This document shows, piece by piece, positions 1-5,872 of a stretch of 9,472 nucleotides of DNA. Both the position numbers and the translations under genes were made by a program. The notes under the pieces are model-generated. The model was not told where the DNA came from. It saw only the letters and a program-made list of their open reading frames with translations, and searched no databases. How positions within the stretch are numbered: the first letter of the stretch is position 1; every line of letters starts with the position of its first letter. The stretch is taken from NCBI GenBank assembly GCA_029934555.1, contig JAOZMA010000051.1, positions 1,438-10,909 on the forward strand, written 5' to 3'. The DNA comes from Acidimicrobiia bacterium (GTDB taxonomy: Bacteria; Actinomycetota; Acidimicrobiia; Spongiisociales; UBA5794).

Positions 1-590
1 ACGTACACATCCAATGAGTTGGACGACGTTTCGAAGTCGAATCCCCAGACGTCGCGATAGATCTGATCCCGGGTAGCCACCCGCCCTCCGGTTCGAAGAA
101 GGACCTCAAGCAGATCGAATTCGGTCTTCGTGAGAGGCACGGGGTCACCCGACCGCGTAACGGTTCGGGTGCCGAGGTTCATCTCCAGGTCGGCGAATGA
201 GAGAACATCTGATACGTCACCTGCCGACCGTCTGAGGAGGGCACGAATCCGAGCGAGCAGCTCCTCGAGGGCGAATGGTTTCGCCAGGTAGTCATCGGCT
301 CCGGCATCGAGTCCGTCCACCCGGTCGGAGATCTCGGTGAGCGCCGTGAGCATCAGGACGGGGGTCGCGTCACCTTTCGCCCTGAGGCGTCGACACATCT
401 CCAACCCGTCGACGAACGGCATCATGACATCGAGGACGATCACGTCCGGCGAATCGGCGACGACGGCTTCAAGTCCGCGTCCGCCGTCGGTCGCCGTCGC
501 AACGTCATAACCCTCGAATGACAGAGCGCGATTCAGCGCAGCTCTCACATCTGGATCGTCTTCAACGATGAGCACCTTGGCGGTCTCCAT
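1..590 (-). CDS. OmpR/PhoB-family response regulator (MprA/TcrX-like), C-terminus outside window
   Basis: DNA-binding response regulator of a two-component system; phosphorylation by a cognate kinase would change its binding to promoter DNA. Reading leftwards from ATG at 590-588, 196 codons are visible. The receiver domain (about residues 5-115) has the acidic pocket D11/D12, phospho-acceptor D54 in VLDVMMP, T82 in LMLTAL and K104 in YLAKPF. A winged-helix effector domain starts near residue 125, with LTKTEFDLLEVLL and DVWGFDFE. Sequence style and the GADDYLAKPFALEELLAR block resemble mycobacterial MprA/TcrX. The family is usually about 225-235 aa, so roughly 30-35 residues, including the wing and last strand, lie beyond the left edge. 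AGGAGG sits a few bases before the start codon. The gene is divergent from the lipoprotein/adaptor/ABC operon, a common arrangement for a regulator of that operon. A sensor kinase gene is expected next on the left; this is inference. Confidence 0.95.
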   Translation of the reverse strand, partial: METAKVLIVEDDPDVRAALNRALSFEGYDVATATDGGRGLEAVVADSPDVIVLDVMMPFVDGLEMCRRLRAKGDATPVLMLTALTEISDRVDGLDAGADDYLAKPFALEELLARIRALLRRSAGDVSDVLSFADLEMNLGTRTVTRSGDPVPLTKTEFDLLEVLLRTGGRVATRDQIYRDVWGFDFETSSNSLDVY

Positions 591-607
591 GACACCTCCT
601 GGTAAGA

Positions 608-637
608 AGATAAGCCAAAGCCGTGAGAAGAGCCTGA
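608..637 (-). promoter_or_regulatory. Putative autoregulated promoter of the response regulator gene
   Basis: On the minus strand TTATCT (613-608) resembles a -10 box and would start transcription near 601, immediately before the AGGAGG site. The -35 position has no good TTGACA match; it is occupied by TCAGGCTCTTCT (637-626), an exact copy of the 12-mer found at 758-769 upstream of the divergent operon. A regulator-dependent promoter would explain a poor -35 box. Box positions are read directly from the sequence; regulation by the adjacent response regulator is inference. Confidence 0.4.
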
Positions 638-658
638 ATCGGACCTAAGAGGATCATG

Positions 659-679
659 AGACACCAGACACCAGACACC
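659..679 (+). repeat. Three perfect tandem copies of heptamer AGACACC
   Basis: Positions 659-665, 666-672 and 673-679 are identical AGACACC units, non-coding, in the control region between the response regulator and the lipoprotein gene. One further AGACACC unit occurs at 9271-9277, at the head of another heptamer tract, so the unit belongs to a repeat family present in at least two intergenic regions of this window. Confidence 0.8.
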
Positions 680-720
680 GAAGCACCACTGCTCATGCCG
701 ATGTGCGCACAAACGTTCTT

Positions 721-755
721 GACTGGTGACCGGCGACTGGGGACTGGCGACCCGT
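721..755 (+). repeat. Five degenerate tandem heptamers, GACTGGN type
   Basis: The tract reads as five 7-nt units: GACTGGT, GACCGGC, GACTGGG, GACTGGC, GACCCGT. Its central 13-mer GACTGGGGACTGG (735-747) occurs exactly in reverse complement at 9276-9288. The units are also roughly complementary to the AGACACC units at 659-679 (reverse complement GGTGTCT compared with GGTGACC or GGCGACT), so the two tracts may weakly pair across the 41-bp interval between them. Confidence 0.7.
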
Positions 756-757
756 TC

Positions 758-802
758 TCAGGCTCTTCTTACCTGTCGCTCAAGCTTGCTTCAGGTTCTT
801 CT
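758..802 (+). promoter_or_regulatory. Direct-repeat operator candidate upstream of the efflux operon
   Basis: TCAGGCTCTTCT (758-769) and TCAGGTTCTTCT (791-802) differ at one base and are exactly 33 bp apart, about three helical turns, so they face the same side of the DNA. The second copy ends 2 bp before the -35 box at 805. Tandem direct repeats beside the -35 box are the usual arrangement for OmpR-family activators, and the same 12-mer lies inverted in front of the divergent response regulator gene. Repeat and spacing are observed; the bound protein is inferred. Confidence 0.5.
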
Positions 803-804
803 GT

Positions 805-834
805 TTGACTACTCGTCGAACCTCGAGATATCAC
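805..834 (+). promoter_or_regulatory. Sigma-70-type promoter of the lipoprotein/adaptor/ABC operon
   Basis: TTGACT (805-810) matches the -35 consensus at five of six positions. TATCAC (829-834) matches the -10 consensus at four of six, with an 18-bp spacer. Transcription would start near 841, leaving a leader of about 13 nt that contains GGAG before the ATG at 854. Position and strand fit the operon that follows directly. Confidence 0.5.
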
Positions 835-853
835 ACATCGATTGGAGACCGAG

Positions 854-1441
854 ATGAAACGCACCGTCATTATCCCCATACTGCTCGCCTTCGGATTGTT
901 GGCTGCCGCATGTGGCGGAACAGACGCCGACTCGGGTGTGGCGTCGCTCGAAGACCAGACGCTGAGCGAGACAGTCGACGCTGCCATCCCCGACTCGGCT
1001 TCGCAGGAAGAAGCGGTGATGGCGTTCACGGTCTGCCTGCGCGACGAAGGACTATCCGTTGACGATCCGGTCGTCGACGATCAGGGCAATCTCCGTCCCC
1101 CGCGCATCCGTGACATCGAGAGTGTTGATCACGAAGTCGCCGAAGTCGCATTCGAGTCGTGCGGCGAGTATCTCGAAGATGTGACGTTCGGCCTCGAGTC
1201 AGAGGATCGAACCGAACGGGAAGATGAGCTCCTCGCCTTCGCTGCGTGTGCCCGTGAGAACGGCTACGACATGCCCGACCCGGACTTCTCCACTCCGCGG
1301 ACACCGGGACAGGGTGGCGGCGGACCGTTCGGTGGCCTCGACAGGGAGGACCCGGCGTTCCAGACCGCCCTCGCCGCATGCAGCGACGTCTTCGGCGCCG
1401 GTGCTCCCATCCCCGGAACCGGTGGAGGAGGACAGGGCTGA
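854..1441 (+). CDS. Secreted lipoprotein with duplicated Cys-pair module, first gene of efflux operon
   Basis: 195 aa. The ATG at 854 is chosen because GGAG (844-847) lies 6 nt upstream and the protein then opens directly with a signal peptide; a TTG at 842 only adds four residues. Signal peptide 1-19 ends in LLAAAC, so C20 is the likely lipidated residue, though -3 is Ala rather than the more usual Leu. The mature part holds two similar modules: residues 56-108 (MAFTVCLRDEG, C61 and C103) and 128-180 (LAFAACARENG followed by PDPDF, C132 and C176), with Cys spacings of 42 and 44. This suggests one disulfide per module. The tail is Gly-rich. Small secreted proteins with a C-(M/L/A)-R-x-x-G...PDP motif are common in actinobacteria, often next to adaptor/ABC genes; their exact role is unknown to me. 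The stop codon overlaps the next start by 1 nt (TGATG). The protein may be an accessory or substrate-sensing part of the pump; this is inference. Confidence 0.85.
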   Translation: MKRTVIIPILLAFGLLAAACGGTDADSGVASLEDQTLSETVDAAIPDSASQEEAVMAFTVCLRDEGLSVDDPVVDDQGNLRPPRIRDIESVDHEVAEVAFESCGEYLEDVTFGLESEDRTEREDELLAFAACARENGYDMPDPDFSTPRTPGQGGGGPFGGLDREDPAFQTALAACSDVFGAGAPIPGTGGGGQG

Positions 1442-3033
1442 TGTCTGACACCCAGGACGAGATTGTGTCTGGAGACATCGATCCAGAACCAACCGCGGAA
1501 TCCGTCACGCTCGATCCGATGGAACCGGTCGCGAGGCCGTGGTGGCGTCGCGCCTCCACCTGGATCATCGCCGTGGTGATCATCGCTCTCGGCGCTGCCG
1601 CCGCCTGGTTGATTGCTGGAAGTGACTCATCAACGACCACCGACACCGTGGCGACGCTGAAATTCGTTGAGGTAGAGAGAACGACGCTCGAAGACGTCAC
1701 CTCTCTCGACGGAACCCTCGGATTCGTCGCCGGCGATCCGCTCGTATACGCCGGGTCACCGGATGAGATCGTCACGATCACCGCTGGTGCCCCGGGCACC
1801 ATCACGTCGCTATCCGCTGAAGGATCGACCGTGGAAGAGGGAGAGATTCTCTACACCAAGGACGAACAACCCGTGATCGTGTTCTACGGCGAGATCCCCG
1901 CCTATCGAACGCTCAACTCGAGAGCGACCGACGGCTCCGACGTGCTCCAACTCGAAGAAGCCCTCACCCGTCTCGGATACGACGAAGACGAGGACTTCGA
2001 TCTGGACGGCGACTTCACATACGCAACCCAACAGGCCATCAAGGCGCTTCAAGAGGATCTTGGTATCGACGAGACAGGTGCGCTCCAGAGCGGTTCCTAC
2101 GTCTTTGCCGAAAGCCCGATCTTCATCGCGGAGACACTGGTCGAGACGGGATCACCCGTCAACACCGGTACCCCGGTCATCGCTACTTCCACTGTTCCAG
2201 GGGGAACCGTTACCGCCGTCGCGATCGAGGGAGAAGTTCTCGACCACGGAGACACGCTCTTCGTCGTCGAGGGTGATCCCGTGACGCTCTTCGTCACCGA
2301 CGTTCCGTTCTACCGAACCCTCGCCGTCGGCTCGGTGGGTGACGACGTTCGGGTTCTCGAGGAATCTCTGGTGAGCTTCGGGTTCGACGCCAATGAAGAA
2401 CTCATCATCAACAGTGTCTTCGATGACGCCACTGCGGACGCACTCGTTGCATGGCAGGCGTCGATCAGTGCACCGGTAGATGGCGTTCTCAACATCGGCG
2501 AGATCATGGTCACCGAGGACCCAATCCGAATCGCGGCCTCTCACATCAGTATCGGGACCAACGTCACGCCGGGAACACCGATCTATACACCGTCGACCTC
2601 GACATCGGTTGTCTCGGTGCGGCTCCCTGCCGAAGATCAGGAGCTCATCGTTGCCGGCGATTCCGTGGCGGTCGTGATGCCGAACGGCGATAGCGAGACA
2701 GCCTCCGTCACCTCAGTCGGGACCATCGCGATCCGGAGCCAGGAGTTCGGCACGTACTTCGAAGTCGAGATCACTCTCGACCGCCAGGGCGCGGCCACCG
2801 GTCTCGACGAAGCGCCGGTTGATGTCGAAGCCATCAACGATCGGGTCGAGGGAGTTCTCGTCGTCCCCGTCACCGCTCTTCTCGCTCTGGGCGAGGGCGG
2901 CTACGCCGTTCAGATCGACATCGGCAACGGGCAGACCCGCCTCATCGCCGTTGAGGCCGGCATGTATGCGGACGGCTCGGTGGAGGTCATATCGAGCGAA
3001 CTCGAGCCCGGCATGAAGGTCGTCATTCCATGA
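1441..3033 (+). CDS. Membrane-anchored HlyD/MacA-like adaptor with two peptidoglycan-binding domains
   Basis: 530 aa. The start at 1441 is set by the TGATG overlap with the lipoprotein and the purine-rich GGAGGAGG before it. An acidic cytoplasmic tail (1-32) and PWWRR precede one transmembrane helix (about 41-59), so the rest lies outside. Then follow lipoyl-like hairpin segments and two PG_binding_1-type modules: residues 166-216 (LEEALTRLGY, then DGDFTYATQQAIKALQ) and 301-351 (LEESLVSFGF, then VFDDATADALVAWQ). Each is preceded by a matching hairpin ending in YRTL (155-158 and 291-294), so residues about 121-216 and 257-351 form an internal duplication. The C-terminal part (about 385-530) has the beta-barrel/membrane-proximal character of MacA-type adaptors (VLVVPVTALL, GMKVVIP). 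It probably couples the ABC permease to the cell wall or an extracellular client. The family is common in actinobacterial ABC efflux operons. The stop overlaps the ATPase start by 4 nt. Confidence 0.88.
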   Translation: MSDTQDEIVSGDIDPEPTAESVTLDPMEPVARPWWRRASTWIIAVVIIALGAAAAWLIAGSDSSTTTDTVATLKFVEVERTTLEDVTSLDGTLGFVAGDPLVYAGSPDEIVTITAGAPGTITSLSAEGSTVEEGEILYTKDEQPVIVFYGEIPAYRTLNSRATDGSDVLQLEEALTRLGYDEDEDFDLDGDFTYATQQAIKALQEDLGIDETGALQSGSYVFAESPIFIAETLVETGSPVNTGTPVIATSTVPGGTVTAVAIEGEVLDHGDTLFVVEGDPVTLFVTDVPFYRTLAVGSVGDDVRVLEESLVSFGFDANEELIINSVFDDATADALVAWQASISAPVDGVLNIGEIMVTEDPIRIAASHISIGTNVTPGTPIYTPSTSTSVVSVRLPAEDQELIVAGDSVAVVMPNGDSETASVTSVGTIAIRSQEFGTYFEVEITLDRQGAATGLDEAPVDVEAINDRVEGVLVVPVTALLALGEGGYAVQIDIGNGQTRLIAVEAGMYADGSVEVISSELEPGMKVVIP

Positions 3034-3782
3034 GTCCCGCCGCATCAGCTTCGACACCAACGACGGTGGCGCCGAACGACGAGCGCACGGTGCTCGCCCT
3101 CTCGAACGTCACGAAGACCTATCCCGGCACGCCGCCGGTGCACGCCATCCGTGGCGTCGACCTCGACATCCGATCGGGCGAACTGGTATCCATCGTCGGG
3201 CCATCGGGATCGGGCAAGTCGACGCTGCTCCACATAGTCGGCACGCTCGATCGCGCGACGTCGGGCACCGTCTCGGTTGCCGGATACGACGTTGACGATC
3301 TCACCGACAAGCAGCTCTCCTCTCTGCGTTCGCGGCACATCGGTTTCGTCTTTCAACAGTTCTTCCTCCTGGCGGGAGAGACGGCGCTGGACAACGTGTC
3401 CGATGGACTCCTCTACACCGGGATGCCCCTCAATCACCGGAGGGTCCTGGCAGAACAGGCGTTGGATCAGGTCGGGCTCTCCCATCGCATGGGCCATGAG
3501 GCAACGAAGCTCTCCGGAGGGGAACGACAACGGGTCGCTATCGCTCGAGCCCTGATCGGCTCGCCCGACATCATCCTCGCCGACGAACCAACCGGCAACC
3601 TGGATAGCAAGTCCGGTGAAGACGTCGTTCGCCTCATCGAAGATCTCAATGCCGACGGCACGACGATCGTCGTCATCACCCACGACCACGAGATCGCATC
3701 CCGGTTTCCCCGTCAGGTCTCGCTTCTCGACGGGGAGGTCGTCGAGGACACACGGTCGGTCGAGCCTGAGGATCTGCGATGA
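3030..3782 (+). CDS. ABC transporter ATP-binding protein, MacB/LolD type
   Basis: 250 aa cytoplasmic ATPase. All ABC motifs are intact: Walker A GPSGSGKST (57-65), Q-loop FVFQQF (Q109), signature LSGGERQRV (161-169), Walker B IILADEP (181-187) with catalytic E186, D-loop NLDS (190-193) and the switch His in VITHDH (H218). The GFVFQQF and DEPTGNLDS forms are characteristic of the MacB/LolD/FtsE group that drives mechanotransmission-type permeases rather than importers. The start is an ATGA overlap with the adaptor stop, and its own stop overlaps the permease start the same way, indicating translational coupling and equal production. About 20 extra N-terminal residues, rich in Ala/Ser/Thr/Pro, precede the fold. 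It most likely powers the permease encoded next; the transported substrate cannot be told from sequence. Confidence 0.96.
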   Translation: MSPAASASTPTTVAPNDERTVLALSNVTKTYPGTPPVHAIRGVDLDIRSGELVSIVGPSGSGKSTLLHIVGTLDRATSGTVSVAGYDVDDLTDKQLSSLRSRHIGFVFQQFFLLAGETALDNVSDGLLYTGMPLNHRRVLAEQALDQVGLSHRMGHEATKLSGGERQRVAIARALIGSPDIILADEPTGNLDSKSGEDVVRLIEDLNADGTTIVVITHDHEIASRFPRQVSLLDGEVVEDTRSVEPEDLR

Positions 3783-4978
3783 AAGCCTCCCTCGAGCCAT
3801 CTCGCCTTGCTCCCGCCGACATGATGAGGGCATCCCTCATCGGCCTGAGAACCCGTCGCCTGCGCTCGGTCCTCTCGGGTCTGGGAATCGTCATCGGTAT
3901 CGCCGCGATGGTCGGCGTTCTCGGCCTCTCCGAATCCTCCAAATCAGACCTCCTCGCGCAGCTCGACCAGTTGGGAACGAACATGCTGCGGATCGAGGCC
4001 GGCTCCGGAATCGGAATCGGGACCGGCGAGCTTCCTGAGGATTCAACGGCGATGGTTTCGCGCGTCGGCCCGGTGGAACAAGTCGCATCGATCAGCGAAA
4101 CGGAGGCGAGCGTCTACCGCACCGATCTCGTACCGGAAGGACAGACCGGCGGCATCACGGTCAAGGCCGTCGACGCGAACCTTCTCGCCACGCTGCAGGG
4201 CCAGATGGATTCGGGGATCTTCCTCGACGAGGCAGCCGGCGATCTTCCGGTCGTCGTGCTCGGTTCCGTTGCGGCGGAACGGCTCGGAGTGGCTGATGGC
4301 GCCGGTGGCACCGTCGTATGGCTCGGGGACAAGTGGTTCTCCGTCGTTGGAGTCATGGAGACGCTCGACCTTTCTCCTGATCTCGATCGCGCTGCCCTCG
4401 TGAGTTACTCGACGGCTGAGGAGTTCCTCGATCACGACGGAGTGCCAAGCACGATCTACGTCAGGAGTGACCCGGACGACATCGATGCCGTGCGTTCGGT
4501 CCTGCCGGCAACGGTCAACCCGGAGAGCCCCGATGAGGTCGAGGTCACCAGGCCGTCCGACGCACTCGAAGCGAAGGAGGCCGCCGACCAGGCGTTCACG
4601 AATCTCCTCCTCGGACTCGGCGCCGTTGCTCTCCTCGTCGGCGGTGTCGGGATCGCGAACGTGATGGTGATCTCGGTGCTCGAACGGCGTGGTGAGATCG
4701 GTCTCCGTCGTGCACTCGGCGCGACCAAAGGACACATCTCAATCCAGTTCCTCGGCGAATCTCTCATCCTCGCAACGCTCGGCGGACTCGGTGGTGTCGC
4801 TCTCGGCGGCGCGGTCACCGCCGCATATGCCTGGTCCCAGGGTTGGGACGTTCTGATCCCGGCCGTGGCGATCATCGGCGGCATGGGGGCCGCTCTCATC
4901 ATCGGAGTCATCGCCGGTCTGTATCCGGCCATGCGTGCCGCCAGAGTGAGTCCAACGGAAGCGCTTCGGACGCTGTAG
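3779..4978 (+). CDS. ABC transporter permease, MacB/FtsX family
   Basis: 399 aa, about the length of the membrane half of MacB. Topology is the family's four helices: TM1 about 31-50 (VLSGLGIVIGIAAMVG), a large extracytoplasmic domain of about 220 residues (51-272), then TM2 about 275-300, TM3 326-351 and TM4 358-382. ERRGEIGLRRALGA (302-314) is the conserved cytoplasmic coupling segment after TM2, and the C-terminus YPAMRAARVSPTEALR is the typical FtsX-domain ending. In MacB the ATPase and membrane parts are one chain; here they are two proteins, as in LolCDE and in many Gram-positive systems. Start overlaps the ATPase stop (ATGA). With the adaptor it should form a membrane complex that extrudes a substrate or transmits force to the wall. 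A drug, peptide or lipid substrate is possible. Confidence 0.95.
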   Translation: MKASLEPSRLAPADMMRASLIGLRTRRLRSVLSGLGIVIGIAAMVGVLGLSESSKSDLLAQLDQLGTNMLRIEAGSGIGIGTGELPEDSTAMVSRVGPVEQVASISETEASVYRTDLVPEGQTGGITVKAVDANLLATLQGQMDSGIFLDEAAGDLPVVVLGSVAAERLGVADGAGGTVVWLGDKWFSVVGVMETLDLSPDLDRAALVSYSTAEEFLDHDGVPSTIYVRSDPDDIDAVRSVLPATVNPESPDEVEVTRPSDALEAKEAADQAFTNLLLGLGAVALLVGGVGIANVMVISVLERRGEIGLRRALGATKGHISIQFLGESLILATLGGLGGVALGGAVTAAYAWSQGWDVLIPAVAIIGGMGAALIIGVIAGLYPAMRAARVSPTEALRTL

Positions 4979-4989
4979 CTTCTGGCCCC

Positions 4990-5850
4990 GTGACATGGAA
5001 CATCGAGGACCGAACAGTCGTGATCACCGGAGGCAACTCCGGAATTGGCTTCGCTACGGCCACTGAACTCGCCTGCCGGGGCGCCAATGTGGTGTTGACG
5101 GCGAGAAGCCCGGAGCGGGGTGGGGCCGCGGCTGATCGGATCAAGGCCGTGACCGGGCGGACGATCACACCAATGGTGCTCGATCTAGCATCGTTCGACT
5201 CGATACGGTCGTTCGCCGGCGACCTCAGCTCAACGTGTGGGCGCGTCGATGTCCTCGTGAACAATGCCGGGGGCTACGTGAGTCCGAGACGCGTCACCGC
5301 CGACGGCTACGAGTGGACGATCGGCGTCAATCACCTCGGTCCTTTTCTGCTGACCTGCCTATTGGCGTCCGACCCGGAGACGCTCCCCGACCGAATCGTC
5401 AACGTTGCCTCCGAGATGCACCGCAGCGCAAAGCACGACCTCGGATTCAGCGAACTGGAACCGACAGGCCGGTACCGCGGAACGGAGGCGTATGCGCGAT
5501 CGAAGTTGGCCAACATCCTCTTCACCCGGGAACTGGCGCGACGACTCGAAGGAACGAGCAGCGCCACATTCGCACTGCATCCGGGGGTCGTCGCCACACG
5601 GATCGCCCAGGATGGTGACAGCAGACTCGCCTCGGCCCTGTGGAAAGCCGGCTCCCGGTGGATGCGCACACCGGAGGAAGGTGCCGCGACGTCCATTCAC
5701 CTCGTGACAGAACCCGACATCGAGTCCCTCTCGGGTGGCTACTTCTCGGATGAGCGACTCATCGAACCGAATGAGGCGGCACTCGATGACGCCGCGGCCG
5801 CTCGACTCTGGGATGAGAGCGTTGCCGCCACGGAGTGCCGCACTCCGTGA
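4990..5850 (+). CDS. Short-chain dehydrogenase/reductase, retinol-dehydrogenase-like
   Basis: 286 aa with a GTG start at 4990, 11 nt after the permease stop. GTG is chosen because the Rossmann strand begins seven codons later and no in-frame ATG occurs until after the cofactor motif; the ribosome site is weak. Motifs of a classical SDR: TGGNSGIG (13-20) for cofactor binding, NNAG (91-94), N114, catalytic S141, Y168 and K172 (YARSK), then HPGVV (197-201). R39 after the second strand (VVLTARS) suggests NADP(H). The pattern fits the RDH11-14/WWOX-like group, which reduces or oxidises carbonyls on lipophilic molecules; the actual substrate is unknown. Close spacing to the gene in front allows read-through from the efflux operon, but SDRs are so widespread that no shared function should be assumed. 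The gene ends 22 nt before the next start. Confidence 0.9.
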   Translation: MTWNIEDRTVVITGGNSGIGFATATELACRGANVVLTARSPERGGAAADRIKAVTGRTITPMVLDLASFDSIRSFAGDLSSTCGRVDVLVNNAGGYVSPRRVTADGYEWTIGVNHLGPFLLTCLLASDPETLPDRIVNVASEMHRSAKHDLGFSELEPTGRYRGTEAYARSKLANILFTRELARRLEGTSSATFALHPGVVATRIAQDGDSRLASALWKAGSRWMRTPEEGAATSIHLVTEPDIESLSGGYFSDERLIEPNEAALDDAAAARLWDESVAATECRTP

Positions 5851-5872
5851 GTCACCGGTACGCTGCGGCCTC

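Larger units (their letters stand above)
601..773. repeat. Nested inverted repeats spanning the divergent control region
   Basis: Two perfect inverted pairs flank the centre of this intergenic region: GGTAAGAAGA (601-610) with TCTTCTTACC (764-773), and AGAAGAGCCTGA (626-637) with TCAGGCTCTTCT (758-769). On the right the two motifs are fused into one 16-nt block (758-773), while on the left they are separated by 15 bp. The arms are too far apart for an ordinary terminator. They look more like paired protein-binding sites or the remains of an inverted duplication. Confidence 0.6.

Noticed and set aside
842..853. TTG at 842 as start of the lipoprotein
   Set aside because: It adds only four residues ahead of the signal peptide, and the GGAG just after it is correctly spaced for the ATG at 854.
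1378..1440. ATG at 1378 as a longer start for the adaptor
   Set aside because: It would overlap the lipoprotein gene by 64 nt and add an Arg-rich stretch with no family counterpart; 1441 has a purine-rich ribosome site and a stop/start overlap.
1026..1805. Long open frame on the minus strand opposite the lipoprotein and adaptor
   Set aside because: Arg/Ser-rich, low-complexity product without family features, spanning two well-supported genes on the opposite strand; typical antisense openness in high-G+C DNA. The same applies to 3045-3833 and 4043-4735.
4843..4989. Upstream extension of the dehydrogenase
   Set aside because: The extension lies inside the permease gene and translates to His/Arg/Ser-rich sequence; the fold starts just after the GTG at 4990.
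5735..5872. Upstream extension of the LPG-synthase-like protein
   Set aside because: It overlaps the end of the dehydrogenase, and the extra residues have no membrane or family character.
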